Positions 24,383 to 32,872 of a stretch of DNA of 36,195 nt are shown piece after piece. The stretch comes from Eutrophocola sp963925675 (GTDB lineage: Bacteria; Pseudomonadota; Gammaproteobacteria; Pseudomonadales; Pseudohongiellaceae): assembly GCA_963925675.1 (NCBI GenBank), contig CAWUSW010000023.1:1-36195 (forward strand), written 5' to 3'. The translations under genes were made by a program, and so were the position numbers. A model generated the notes under the pieces. The model did not search any database, was not told the DNA's origin, and worked only from the letters and a program-made list of their open reading frames with translations. Every line of letters begins with the position of its first letter. The stretch's first letter is position 1.

Positions 24383-24511
24383 TACAGTCTCCTTTAAATA
24401 AATAAGAGGTAAGCGTCTTGTGTTTTAGTAAGCCGGGTTATTTTTAATTAGTTCTGCAGCACCATAATAAACTGTTTACCCATATTGAGCGATACGTGCT
24501 TGACTGATCAG

Positions 24512-24739
24512 TTAGTCATCAACGATATAAGGGTTAAAAACAACCACTTGCGGACATACAGACTCATTGCTGTCGAATGCATCTTGCTCCCATTCTTCAC
24601 CCTCGTCTTCAATGGCATCTGCACATCGGTACAGGAATGATGCTAATTCCCGCAGTGCTTCCGGCTCTGCTAACAGAGTTGTTTCTGTAAGAAGCTCCAG
24701 CTCTGCTTCTTCGTTTTGTGACCGGCCAAAAATTTTCAT
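24512..24739 (-). CDS. small acidic conserved protein (possibly Imm32-like)
   Basis: A 75-residue, strongly acidic cytoplasmic protein. The pattern MKIFGRSQNEEAELELLTET ... PEALRELASFLYRCADAIED recalls a small family in proteobacteria and cyanobacteria whose members begin MKI-G and carry PEELR-A-FL--CAD-ME; some databases name it Imm32. No toxin gene is next to it, so an immunity role is not supported here. Confidence that it is a real gene is fair; the family name is tentative. Confidence 0.6.
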   Translation of the reverse strand: MKIFGRSQNEEAELELLTETTLLAEPEALRELASFLYRCADAIEDEGEEWEQDAFDSNESVCPQVVVFNPYIVDD

Positions 24740-24813
24740 AATGATGAATTCCTGAGACCTGAAAATATTCCAGGTTATTTTAAAAATGGATAATGAAGTA
24801 GGATTGTAAACTG

Positions 24814-25449
24814 TTATTGGATTTCAGTTACTGATGTTTTCGCCATAACACGTATAAATAAACCTGTGCCAAGTAGCTTGCTCAGCCACTGCCTGAGTGT
24901 CGGGTAGTGGCAATGATCAAACCAGTTTTTGTCAACCATTGAAAACTGGCGGATAAAAGGAAAAATGGCAATATCGGCAAGCGTTATTTTTTCACCCATT
25001 AAATAGCTATTGCTCTGTAAAGCTGCTTCCAGTACCTGTAAATATTTTTCGCAGTTTTGTCGATAATATGCCTGGCTAAATTCAGGGTGGCGATCTGCAT
25101 ATTTATACTTATCAAGCCACTCTTTGAATTCAGTATCATTCTGCCTGATCAATTGCATGGCATACTTTTTTTCTGTTTCAGAATATTGAGAGCACCAGTT
25201 ATCTGGATCATTGTTAGCTAATGCCCACAGCATAATATCAAGGCTCTCATCGATCACATTATCGTCAACAAGGAGTACTGGCACTGTTCCCTTGCTTGAA
25301 AGGTCCAGCATGGCCTGGGGTTTGTTTTTTAAGGAGACTTCGTGAAGGTCAATTTCTATAGCTGAATTGAATAAGGCCATTCTCGCCCTGATGGCATAGG
25401 GGCAGCGGCGAAAAGAATAAAGTACAGGTAATGACATTTGCTGGCTCAA
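24814..25449 (-). CDS. glutathione S-transferase family protein
   Basis: A 211-residue two-domain protein. The N-terminal thioredoxin-like domain has LYSFRRCPYAIRARMAL, where the CPYA resembles the redox site of GrxB-like and omega-class proteins with a single Cys. The glutathione-binding KGTVPVLL and IDESLDIMLWAL follow. The C-terminal helical domain has GEKITLADIAIFPFIRQF. A role in detoxification or reductive thiol transfer is expected, but the substrate is unknown. It lies downstream of the aldehyde dehydrogenase gene in the same direction. Confidence 0.9.
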   Translation of the reverse strand: MSQQMSLPVLYSFRRCPYAIRARMALFNSAIEIDLHEVSLKNKPQAMLDLSSKGTVPVLLVDDNVIDESLDIMLWALANNDPDNWCSQYSETEKKYAMQLIRQNDTEFKEWLDKYKYADRHPEFSQAYYRQNCEKYLQVLEAALQSNSYLMGEKITLADIAIFPFIRQFSMVDKNWFDHCHYPTLRQWLSKLLGTGLFIRVMAKTSVTEIQ

Positions 25450-25532
25450 AAAAAGACACCGTTTTTTGATGTCTTATTCACTTGACTGGAAATCCACCCA
25501 GTTACTGTAGGCGCTTTTCTTGCGTTAATGTT

Positions 25533-26882
25533 TCAGTGCCTGTAAATGCCGCGCTCATGGGAGAAGGCCTTGAATCCGAAGAAGCCATGATAACTGCCTG
25601 TTCCACTTTGGTTAACACCACCGAAGGGCAGCTGGTTTTCCAGGTAATGAGAGAACACGCCGTTGATGGTTACGCCACCGGATGAGGTTCTGTTAAGCAC
25701 CTTGTCGATATTGGCTTCATCATTACTGTAAACATAAAGTGCCAGTGGTTTGTCTCGCGCTTCGATATAGGCTACGGCCTCATCAAGATTTTCGCAGGTC
25801 ATGACGGGCAGAATTGGCCCGAAAATTTCTTCCTGCATGATCAGCATATCAGGCGTGACATCGGTGAGCAGGGTCGGATGAATGGTGCGATCGGCTTCCT
25901 CAAGCATGCCTCCAACGGCAACTTTCGCCCCCTTGGCAATGGCATCATCAAACAGGTTTTTGATGCGTGCAAAATTCTGGGGGTTGACGATCTGGGCGAT
26001 ATTGTGTTTCTTGATATTACCTTCTTCGTCATACAGGTTTTGTGTGACCCGAGCCTGAAAGGCATCGATCAACTCATCTTTCTGCTGTTCGCCGATAAGG
26101 ACGTAATCCGGGCAGATGCAGGCTTGCCCGCCGTTGAACTGCTTGGCTCCGGCCAGATCACCGGCAATTTTCTGTACATCGGCACCCTCATCAACTATCA
26201 CCGGAGATTTTCCTCCCAGTTCCAGCGTGACGCTGGCCAGATGTTGCGCGGCTGCAGCCATGACCAGCTTTCCTACACGGGTACTACCAGTAAAGAAAAT
26301 ATGATTGAACGGCAGTTTGAGCAGGGTGGTAGCGACATCGACATCGCCTTCGAACACAGCCACTTCATTTTCATCGAAGGCCTCCTTGATAATTGTGGCG
26401 GCGACACTGGCAGTGGCGGGGCACAGGTCGGTAAGTTTGACCATACAGCAGTTACCAGCGGCAATGGCCGCCGCGAGCGGGCCAAGTACCAGGCCAAGCG
26501 GGAAATTCCATGGCCCCAGTATCAGGCACACTCCACGCGCTTCAAGTACGATACTCGCAGTATCATCCGGATTCATTGATGGAACCACATTAACTGGTTC
26601 CATCCAGTCATCGAGATTGTCGATGTTGCGCTGGATATTACCCGTGACGTTCATCACTTCTGTAATTCTGATTTCCTGTTCCGGCTTGCGTGTATCCTTT
26701 TTAACTGCTGCCACAATATCGTCGGCATGTGCTTCCACAGCAGCTTTCAACTTCTGCAGTTTGGCCTTGCGTTGTTCGGCGCTGCTCGCTTTTATGTCCC
26801 ATTGATTGGCGCGCTGGAGTGCAAAAATTCGTTCTATTTCTACGTTCACGTCTTCTGGTGTTAGGGTGCTGGGACTTGACAT
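25533..26882 (-). CDS. class-3 type aldehyde dehydrogenase (coniferyl/fatty aldehyde dehydrogenase-like)
   Basis: NAD(P)-dependent oxidation of an aldehyde to the acid. The 449-residue length and lack of an N-terminal extension place it in the class-3 group with coniferyl and fatty aldehyde dehydrogenases. Motifs are GPWNFPLGLVLGPLAAAIAA, FFTGSTRVGKLVM, the general base Glu221 in LELGGKSP, the nucleophile Cys255 in NGGQACICPDY, and EEIFGPILPV. The C-terminus has LPFGGVNQSGTGSYHG. AGGAG stands seven bases before the ATG. ATAGTGCT at 26951-26958 lies about 70 bases upstream. The actual aldehyde is unknown. Confidence 0.92.
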   Translation of the reverse strand: MSSPSTLTPEDVNVEIERIFALQRANQWDIKASSAEQRKAKLQKLKAAVEAHADDIVAAVKKDTRKPEQEIRITEVMNVTGNIQRNIDNLDDWMEPVNVVPSMNPDDTASIVLEARGVCLILGPWNFPLGLVLGPLAAAIAAGNCCMVKLTDLCPATASVAATIIKEAFDENEVAVFEGDVDVATTLLKLPFNHIFFTGSTRVGKLVMAAAAQHLASVTLELGGKSPVIVDEGADVQKIAGDLAGAKQFNGGQACICPDYVLIGEQQKDELIDAFQARVTQNLYDEEGNIKKHNIAQIVNPQNFARIKNLFDDAIAKGAKVAVGGMLEEADRTIHPTLLTDVTPDMLIMQEEIFGPILPVMTCENLDEAVAYIEARDKPLALYVYSNDEANIDKVLNRTSSGGVTINGVFSHYLENQLPFGGVNQSGTGSYHGFFGFKAFSHERGIYRH

Positions 26883-27022
26883 CAGTGCTCCTGAAAATAA
26901 ATGTATAGTAATTTGAAAATTTGAATCTATGAATTAATTGGACTTGCCTGATAGTGCTTTATTAATCTTCCGATACCTATCGCTTATCTTTGATAAACAG
27001 CTTGTGCCCTGATTTTTCTTTA

Positions 27023-27445
27023 TTAACTAATAAGGTTGAACAAACAACGTAAAACAATAAACCAAAATGAAAAGGTTGATAACAGGTAAAGGCAGAATCT
27101 GAGCATGACGGCATTGAAAGTACAGTGAACAATGCTATGAGCTATGCGCAATATAACAAAACTCCATGATGCAATAAGGTAAATTTGATCTACCTGCTTG
27201 GTAACGAATAAATAGAGGGCTAAAAAATAGAAAATAACGGGTATTTCAAATAAGTTTTTCAGGTTATCAGATGGATTAGAAACTGCAGGTGGAGAGCGGC
27301 GCTGCAGCTCCTCTGGCGTTAGCTCTCCAGGAGCAAAATTGATTTTTTTAATAAAAGGAATTCGTCTGGAATACATGTAAAGCCAAACAAGCAAAGTCAG
27401 TATCAACATTGCAAAAACTGGTTCGAATATATTTTGCTGATTCAT
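27023..27445 (-). CDS. MAPEG-family membrane protein
   Basis: Four hydrophobic helices in 140 residues and the block NPSDNLKNLFEIPVIFYFLA with ILRIAHSIVHCTFN identify the MAPEG family (membrane-associated proteins in eicosanoid and glutathione metabolism). Bacterial members are mostly uncharacterised; some conjugate glutathione to lipophilic electrophiles. A G-rich stretch lies upstream of the ATG. It follows another small membrane protein gene by 35 bases, which suggests one transcript. Confidence 0.85.
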   Translation of the reverse strand: MNQQNIFEPVFAMLILTLLVWLYMYSRRIPFIKKINFAPGELTPEELQRRSPPAVSNPSDNLKNLFEIPVIFYFLALYLFVTKQVDQIYLIASWSFVILRIAHSIVHCTFNAVMLRFCLYLLSTFSFWFIVLRCLFNLIS

Positions 27446-27480
27446 ATAGAGATGATTCCCCCCGGTAATACTCTTTTGAT

Positions 27481-28035
27481 TCAGGCCGTCAGATAAAGTA
27501 TTAAAATCGCGTAGAAGGCGAACACCACTGATAATACTTTAAACCATGCCGGCTTTAATGTGATCAGCAGCATTAAGGTGCCGCCAATCACCGGAAACAC
27601 TATCGAAAGCAAAGGAGGGGTACCGAACAAGGTTATATTGACGTATGGGCCGACACAGAAATAGCCGAGCATTGAAAGCGCGGACACCCGGCCAAGTGAA
27701 CGACTATGAGCAAGGAAGTCGAGCTCGGAGTCGTCTGTAATATCATAGTCCTCTGACGGCAGCGCCAGTTCAGCAGCGCCATAGAGAAAAATTGATCCGA
27801 TTATTACAACGAAAAAATCTACGAATGCCCATTCCGAGAATTCTCGCAGCTCCCATCCAACCCACCATAGTTGCAGAATAAAGAGCATGACACATGCACC
27901 CCACAATGCCGTTGCCCAATGAAAGGAGAGGTGCTTATGAGCTCGAACCAGTGCAGCGACAGAGCTGAGCAAGCGTGTAATTGCCAGACCAAGAATGATA
28001 GAGATAGCGACAAACACATATTCATGTTGAGTCAT
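27481..28035 (-). CDS. integral membrane protein of unknown function
   Basis: A 184-residue protein with about five or six membrane helices: YVFVAISIILGLAITRLLSS at the N-terminus, a central ATALWGACVMLFILQLWW, and hydrophobic C-terminal segments. An acidic loop (PSEDYDITDDSELDF) separates the two halves. I recognise no family with confidence. It is probably co-transcribed with the MAPEG gene. Confidence 0.75.
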   Translation of the reverse strand: MTQHEYVFVAISIILGLAITRLLSSVAALVRAHKHLSFHWATALWGACVMLFILQLWWVGWELREFSEWAFVDFFVVIIGSIFLYGAAELALPSEDYDITDDSELDFLAHSRSLGRVSALSMLGYFCVGPYVNITLFGTPPLLSIVFPVIGGTLMLLITLKPAWFKVLSVVFAFYAILILYLTA

Positions 28036-28268
28036 GCGGGAATAGTACCTGCGTAGTAATTAAAATTTATCGCTCGGCTTGTTGCAGGGTAACAAGCGAT
28101 ATGCTGATTATTGGTTATATTTATAGTACGTGCCAATAATAAACGCCAAAGCCCAAAGCAGCCAGTAAATGTAAGCAATTGCTATCTAATGCTTGTTCAC
28201 AGGGCCATACTGGAATTGTTACGTATCTACCTGGCTGTTTGAAAACAGGTCACTGCGTAGCCACGGTC

Positions 28269-28307
28269 CTTAAGTTGGTTCAAACTGACTTCAGGCTTAA
28301 GTGGTTC
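28269..28307 (+). repeat. imperfect direct repeat CTTAAGT(T)GGTTC in the leader of the 38-residue gene
   Basis: CTTAAGTTGGTTC at 28269-28281 is followed by CTTAAGTGGTTC at 28296-28307, just before the ribosome binding site of the small basic protein. The 290-base gap 28036-28325 holds no other recognisable gene. It could be regulatory or a small duplication. Confidence 0.35.
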
Positions 28308-28325
28308 CCTCAAGAGGAAAGTACC

Positions 28326-28442
28326 ATGAGTAAAGGACAAGACAGTAAAAAAAATGACAAAAAGAAACCGCTCTTAACAGCAAAAGAGAAGAAATTGGCA
28401 AAGGCCGCCAAGAAATCCACAACCAATGTTTTAGGTAATTGA
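28326..28442 (+). CDS. 38-residue lysine-rich small protein
   Basis: An ATG at 28326 preceded by AAGAGGAAAG (seven-base spacer) opens MSKGQDSKKNDKKKPLLTAK and continues EKKLAKAAKKSTTNVLGN. Small proteins of the form M-KGQD-KK--KK-P--T-KEKKA-KAAKK occur in pseudomonads and related bacteria, in my memory without known function. The very basic sequence suggests nucleic-acid or ribosome contact, but this is inference. A longer in-frame upstream extension from 28179 has no ribosome binding site and is not favoured. Confidence 0.65.
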   Translation: MSKGQDSKKNDKKKPLLTAKEKKLAKAAKKSTTNVLGN

Positions 28443-28610
28443 GTAGGGTGACCATTATTTAAGTAATTAAAACTGCGCTAGTACTACTTGCTATTAAATA
28501 GCTATATCCGCCAAGGAAGTTAGGCCCGCTTAAGATGCGTTTGAAACAATGTGTAAGGCATCATGCTTTATACGCGTTTAGGCGGTTCTGCATATTTCCT
28601 GGAAAAACCT

Positions 28611-28880
28611 TTAATTAACATGCCTTTGCTTCCTTCCTCGCTCAATAGAGTCCCAATCACCTGAATTTATAAAGCGTATAGCCCATACGGGCCCACTGCT
28701 ATTTTTTCCATATGGAATTATCAGCATATGCCTCTGGACGCGGGTATTTCGAGAAGTATCACTTTTATAAAAGAAACTACAAACTTCAATAACATCGCCA
28801 GATTTTATAAAGTTGTCGTCGATATCTAATCGACCTGAGTGGATTGGCCTGGGCCTTCTACTGTCCAGCGTCGAAATTGT
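28611..28880 (-). pseudogene. orphan 89-codon reading frame directly after the cytochrome c gene
   Basis: Immediately behind the cytochrome stop, in the same frame, 89 codons stay open without an N-terminal ATG. The translation has protein-like texture, for example LDIDDNFIKSGDVIEVCSFF and GPVWAIRFINSGDWDSIE, and ends at TAA (28613-28611). The only Met is internal. I read it as the C-terminal remnant of a lost gene, or less likely as a readthrough extension of the cytochrome. No family is recognised. Confidence 0.4.
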
Positions 28881-29294
28881 TTACTGAACGACCTGCTCGA
28901 CCATGTATTCGACTGATCTGATGATTTCCTTATCAGAGAGATCGAGTCGCTCACCCTTCTTTGGCATGACGCCGGTACTGCCGGTGAATCCGTTCAAGGC
29001 ATGATCGATCAGCGAGTCTATGCCCTGGGCAATGCGCGGCGCCCAGGCAACGACATCGCCAAGTGCTGGTGCGCCGCCGACGCCGGGTGGGAAGTGGCAG
29101 GCAATACAGACGTTGTTATAGACCTGCTGCCCGGTCATAGCCGCGGCAACCGCTTTAGCGCTTGAGTCAGGCGCGGTCCCCGTGGCGGCGGGATCTGCTA
29201 AAGCTGCCAGCGTGACCTGCGCAAAGGCTACGCTGATGAGCATGCCGGTAATGAGCATTAAAGAGCTGAAAGAGTGCTTGTCTGGGTGGCGCAT
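28881..29294 (-). CDS. c5-type cytochrome, periplasmic
   Basis: A 137-residue monohaem cytochrome. A Sec signal (ITGMLISVAFAQVTLAALA) leads to the haem site VCIACH, and GVMPKKG gives the distal Met ligand; EIIRSVEYMVEQ is the usual c5 terminal helix. AGGAA precedes the ATG. It is divergent from the G8 gene with 270 bases between them and is, like that gene, visibly GC-richer than the surroundings. Its redox partner is unknown. Confidence 0.9.
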   Translation of the reverse strand: MRHPDKHSFSSLMLITGMLISVAFAQVTLAALADPAATGTAPDSSAKAVAAAMTGQQVYNNVCIACHFPPGVGGAPALGDVVAWAPRIAQGIDSLIDHALNGFTGSTGVMPKKGERLDLSDKEIIRSVEYMVEQVVQ

Positions 29295-29564
29295 ACTGCA
29301 GTTCCTGAATTTAGAGCGGCGTGATTATAACATTGTGCGCTCAATCGGGCGATTGCGTTGGGGCGGTTGTTGAACACCAGACCGAGAAAGCGACCGCCCC
29401 GCGCATTGGGGCTAATCATCCTGTCCCGGCTACAAATGACAAGAATTAGGACGCGTCTATATAGGTTTGCCTTGTATAGACGAAATGTTGGACAATCAGG
29501 CTATTGTGTTATTTCTAAAATACAAAAATTAAAAAATAATCGCGAAAATAAGGGGTCAAGTTCC

Positions 29565-32087
29565 ATGCGCATTCACAGTCGTATATTTCTTCTATTAATG
29601 CTTGTTACAGCCAGCTTTACCGCTCAGGCCCAGGCGCAGGGTCCTTCTGCGGTAAAAGGCGGAATGTGGTCTGATTCATCCACCTGGTCCGGCGGCGCGC
29701 TGCCAGGAGAGGGTGACATAGTCACCATTGGTGAGGGCATAGACCTTGTCCTCGATATCAGTCCACCTGGGCTAAATGGGATTAACCTGAATGGCACGCT
29801 TACCTTTGCCGATGGCGAGGAACTCGAGCTCACCACCGAGTGGATTTTGAACCGCGGCAAGCTGGAGATTGGCACTGAAAGTGACCCCTTCACGGGCAAG
29901 GCAACCATTACGCTGACCGACAATGTCACTGGTGAAAATATCAATGGCATGGGCGATCGCGGCATCCTGATGGCACCGGGGATTTTGAGCCTGCACGGTG
30001 ACCGGGAAAATGCCTGGACCAAGCTGACTGAAACCGCTGTAGTTGGTAGTACCCGCATCGAAGTGCTTGATGCTAGCGACTGGAGAGTCGGTGACGAAAT
30101 CGTTCTGGCCTCAACGGATTTCAATCCCCGGCAGGCCGAGACCCGCCACATTACGCGCATTAGACGCAACCGAATTACGCTGGATGAGCCACTGGAGTAT
30201 ATGCATTATGGCGAAATCACTTTTGGCGTGGATGAACGCGGTGAAGTCGGCATGCTGACGCGCAATATCAAGGTTCAGGCTTCTGCCGACGCAGATGAAA
30301 CGTACTTTGGTGGGCATATGATGGCGATGGACGGCAGCACGATGACTGTTGCCGGCATTGAGTTGACTCGCATGGGCCAGCACATGGAGCTCGCCCGCTA
30401 CCCGATTCACTGGCATATCAACGGCGATGTGGCGGGGCAATACATAAAGAACTCAGCGATCCACAATACCTACAACCGCTGCGTGACCATTCATGCCACG
30501 GATAACCTGCTGGTGGAAAACAATGTCACCTACAACACGGTGGGGCATTGCTTCTTCATGGAAGACGCTGTCGAAACGGGCAACATGCTTGTTAAAAACC
30601 TGGGTATTCAGACCAAGTGTCATCCGACCCTGCCGTGTCAACCGACAGGCCTTTTTCTGCCTATCCAGAATACGGATGGCCAGAAAGCAGATCATATTCT
30701 GCTTCCCTCGGACAATACCGCGGCGACATTCTGGATCACCAATCCTGATAACACCTACAGGGATAATGTGGCGGCGGGGTCTGATTCCACCGGTTACTGG
30801 ATGGCCTTTCCTACCAATGGTATAGGGGCGTTTCTGGGCACGGAGAGAGGCGCCAATACCTGGCCCGGACGCAGCCACCTGCGGGAGTTCAGCGGCAATA
30901 CCGCCCACTCCAATTTCGATGGGCTGATGCTCGACCGCGGGCCCAGGCCAGACAACACCTTCGGTATTGCCGGGCCCAACCTGGTCAGCCGCGCCGATCC
31001 TGCTGATGAGAACAGCGAGATAGTGGTGGCACATTTTGAGAATTTTACCGGCTACAAGAACCGCAATAACGCCATCTGGGGCCGCGGTGAAATGCACCTG
31101 TACACTAATCTGAAACTGGCTGATAACGCTATTGGCTTCACTCATGCGTCTGGTATTGTTGGAGCCGCACCTTACACGTCACGGGTCGTCGACTCGCTGT
31201 TCGTGGGGGAGAGCGACAATATCGGCAACCCTGCCAGACCCGAGGAAATCTCTTACGGCCGCAGTTTGCCAGCCGAAGCCCCGGATTTCCCGATCCGCGG
31301 CTACGAGTATTATGACTTTCACCACGAAGTGGAAAATGTCACTTTCGTGAACTTTGAGGCCAACGATCTTCGTGATGCGGGCGCGCTCTCTTACCTGCTG
31401 TTCACCAGCTTTGGTATGAGTACAGAAAACTGGGTCAAGGGCATTGAATTGGTCAACGCCAAGCCGGTCAGCTTCCCGCCGATCCAAAGCCGCTGGGCGG
31501 CTGATTACGGGCGCAGTGCTGCCTACAAGAGTGCGGCGTTCAAAGATCTGGACGGCTCGATCACCGGCATTCCCGGCGCCACCATCGTCCTCGACAATGG
31601 CATCGCATCTTCTGAAGATGCCTGCGAGATCAAGTCGAGTTGGAACGCTGCCATCTGCCCGGGAGATATTGGCCGTTTGAATATTGCGGGTAGTTTCAGC
31701 GGCTTCCAGAACGGCCCCATTAGCAATCCGATCATGCTCCAACGCGATGGCAGGCGCTTCGAATATACCGGGGGCTCCACGATCGGCGCTGGCGCCGAGG
31801 TAAGGGTCGAAACGGCCAGAGAGTCTCTGACTCTTTCTTTGGGGCAAATGGATGAAGGTTCCTTCGTGATATTCGAGTTTCCCGAATTCACCACCGCTGC
31901 CGACGGCATACAGCAAAGCAGCCTGGATGCGCTGAAAGGCGCCAGTGAGACTTCATACTTCCGCGATGAGGAGTCCCTGTGGGTCAAGCTGGTGGTCGCG
32001 GATGCTGGTGAAGCGATCCCCGACGGCCCCGGCGGTCCGGGTGCGGGCGGTCCGGCTGATGGAACCAGTATCGACGTCAGCCGATAA
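29565..32087 (+). CDS. secreted G8-domain / beta-helix protein resembling CEMIP and TMEM2
   Basis: An 840-residue exported protein. The start at 29565 gives a clean signal peptide (LLLMLVTASFTAQAQA); a frame extending to 29358 has no signal logic. Residues about 30-140 form a G8 domain (WSDSSTWSGGALPGEGDIVT). The rest reads as a right-handed beta helix with close block-by-block likeness to animal CEMIP: VGDEIVLASTDFNPRQAE, GEVGMLTRNIKV, TYFGGHMMAM, MGQHMELARYPIHWHINGDV, NRCVTIHATDNLLVENNV, TVGHCFFMEDAVETGN, FWITNPDNTYRDNVAAGSD, SLFVGESDNIGNP and FPIRGYEYYD. The GG/ILEI domain of CEMIP is not seen. CEMIP and TMEM2 act in hyaluronan breakdown; a polysaccharide role is possible. Base composition is GC-rich relative to neighbours, suggesting transfer. 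Confidence 0.88.
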   Translation: MRIHSRIFLLLMLVTASFTAQAQAQGPSAVKGGMWSDSSTWSGGALPGEGDIVTIGEGIDLVLDISPPGLNGINLNGTLTFADGEELELTTEWILNRGKLEIGTESDPFTGKATITLTDNVTGENINGMGDRGILMAPGILSLHGDRENAWTKLTETAVVGSTRIEVLDASDWRVGDEIVLASTDFNPRQAETRHITRIRRNRITLDEPLEYMHYGEITFGVDERGEVGMLTRNIKVQASADADETYFGGHMMAMDGSTMTVAGIELTRMGQHMELARYPIHWHINGDVAGQYIKNSAIHNTYNRCVTIHATDNLLVENNVTYNTVGHCFFMEDAVETGNMLVKNLGIQTKCHPTLPCQPTGLFLPIQNTDGQKADHILLPSDNTAATFWITNPDNTYRDNVAAGSDSTGYWMAFPTNGIGAFLGTERGANTWPGRSHLREFSGNTAHSNFDGLMLDRGPRPDNTFGIAGPNLVSRADPADENSEIVVAHFENFTGYKNRNNAIWGRGEMHLYTNLKLADNAIGFTHASGIVGAAPYTSRVVDSLFVGESDNIGNPARPEEISYGRSLPAEAPDFPIRGYEYYDFHHEVENVTFVNFEANDLRDAGALSYLLFTSFGMSTENWVKGIELVNAKPVSFPPIQSRWAADYGRSAAYKSAAFKDLDGSITGIPGATIVLDNGIASSEDACEIKSSWNAAICPGDIGRLNIAGSFSGFQNGPISNPIMLQRDGRRFEYTGGSTIGAGAEVRVETARESLTLSLGQMDEGSFVIFEFPEFTTAADGIQQSSLDALKGASETSYFRDEESLWVKLVVADAGEAIPDGPGGPGAGGPADGTSIDVSR

Positions 32088-32110
32088 ATTCAGCCCCGCT
32101 GTATTAATAC

Positions 32111-32142
32111 AAAAACCCCGGCATATGCCGGGGTTTTTTTTT
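32111..32142. terminator. Rho-independent terminator after the G8 gene
   Basis: AAAAACCCCGGCAT and ATGCCGGGGTTTTT form a perfect palindrome followed by extra T. It lies between the G8 gene and the convergent lipoprotein gene and can act in both directions. Confidence 0.93.
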
Positions 32143-32205
32143 CATTAGCGGTCTTGCCGTACTTTTGCGCGTCACATTCAAGGCGCTTGTGATGTGTCTC
32201 GCTAA

Positions 32206-32667
32206 TCATGGCCATTCATAGTCTCCCCACGATTGAATTTTTCCATCAATAACAAGAAAAAAACTGGAAGTGTGCCAAATAAGTGGTCCACCTGACGTAT
32301 TAAAAGTGTCAATTCTTTCCTGGAGAATAGTGTTTCCAATAACTGTAGATTGAATGACATTCATGCTTAAACTGTTGCTGTTTGTTGTATTTTCTCTAGT
32401 CCGAAACGGTTGAAGATAAGTATCTCGGCCTTCAGTCATTAAAGAAGGTGATATTTCAGATGATGTTGTAGCAACCCAGGTATAGATAAAATCTTCAGCT
32501 AGAAGCCCTTCCATTGTTTCAATATCGCTAGAAGTCACAGCCGCCAAGAAAGTATTGACCACTATAAGCTGCTCACTGAGACTCTCACTATCGGGTTCAC
32601 TGTCCAGACAGCTACAAAGAAGTGAGCCGAGCAATAACAGGAAGGAATGTCGAATTAGTTTATTCAT
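32206..32667 (-). CDS. predicted lipoprotein with SnoaL/NTF2-like domain
   Basis: A 153-residue protein. The N-terminus has a hydrophobic stretch ending in LLCSC, where Cys20 is the likely lipid anchor. The domain begins LIVVNTFLAAVTSSDIETME and continues GLLAEDFIYTWVATTSS, the usual pattern of SnoaL/DUF4440-like folds, and ends FFLVIDGKIQSWGDYEWP. Such domains act as small enzymes or binding modules; no catalytic residues can be assigned. AGGAT lies nine bases before the ATG. Confidence 0.78.
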   Translation of the reverse strand: MNKLIRHSFLLLLGSLLCSCLDSEPDSESLSEQLIVVNTFLAAVTSSDIETMEGLLAEDFIYTWVATTSSEISPSLMTEGRDTYLQPFRTRENTTNSNSLSMNVIQSTVIGNTILQERIDTFNTSGGPLIWHTSSFFLVIDGKIQSWGDYEWP

Positions 32668-32872
32668 AATTAAATATCCTATTAAATCGGAAAAGGTCTC
32701 TACACATAAGGCCCTTCTTCAGCGAGCAAAACATGGTGGCGTGGATTTTGCGCAAGCAAAGGGCATCATGGCGGAGCAGTCAGCCCCCCTGGAGCAAATT
32801 GCGAACAGGAAAAAAATACCTGCTATCAGGTGAGATGCATTAACAGGAGTGTTGTGTTCAGCCAGCAATTTT
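32668..32872. other. gap between lipoprotein gene and ilvD
   Basis: About 200 bases without a supported gene. A weak plus-strand frame crosses it but has no ribosome binding site and no recognisable motif. It should hold the lipoprotein promoter and the 3' end of the ilvD transcript; no clear terminator was seen. Confidence 0.4.

Noticed and set aside
24512..24739. Small acidic protein considered as part of a toxin-immunity pair
   Set aside because: No toxin-like gene is adjacent; neighbours are an exported NTF2-like protein and a GST.
28179..28325. 49-codon upstream extension of the small basic protein
   Set aside because: No ribosome binding site at the early start, whereas AAGAGGAAAG precedes the ATG at 28326 at the right distance.
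29358..29564. 69-codon N-terminal extension of the G8 protein
   Set aside because: The extension is basic and unlike any export signal, while the ATG at 29565 gives a standard signal peptide directly.
30453..31916. Two long minus-strand frames (230 and 245 codons) inside the G8 gene
   Set aside because: They are antisense to a clearly coding gene, lack recognisable motifs, and exist because GC-rich coding DNA has few stops on the other strand.
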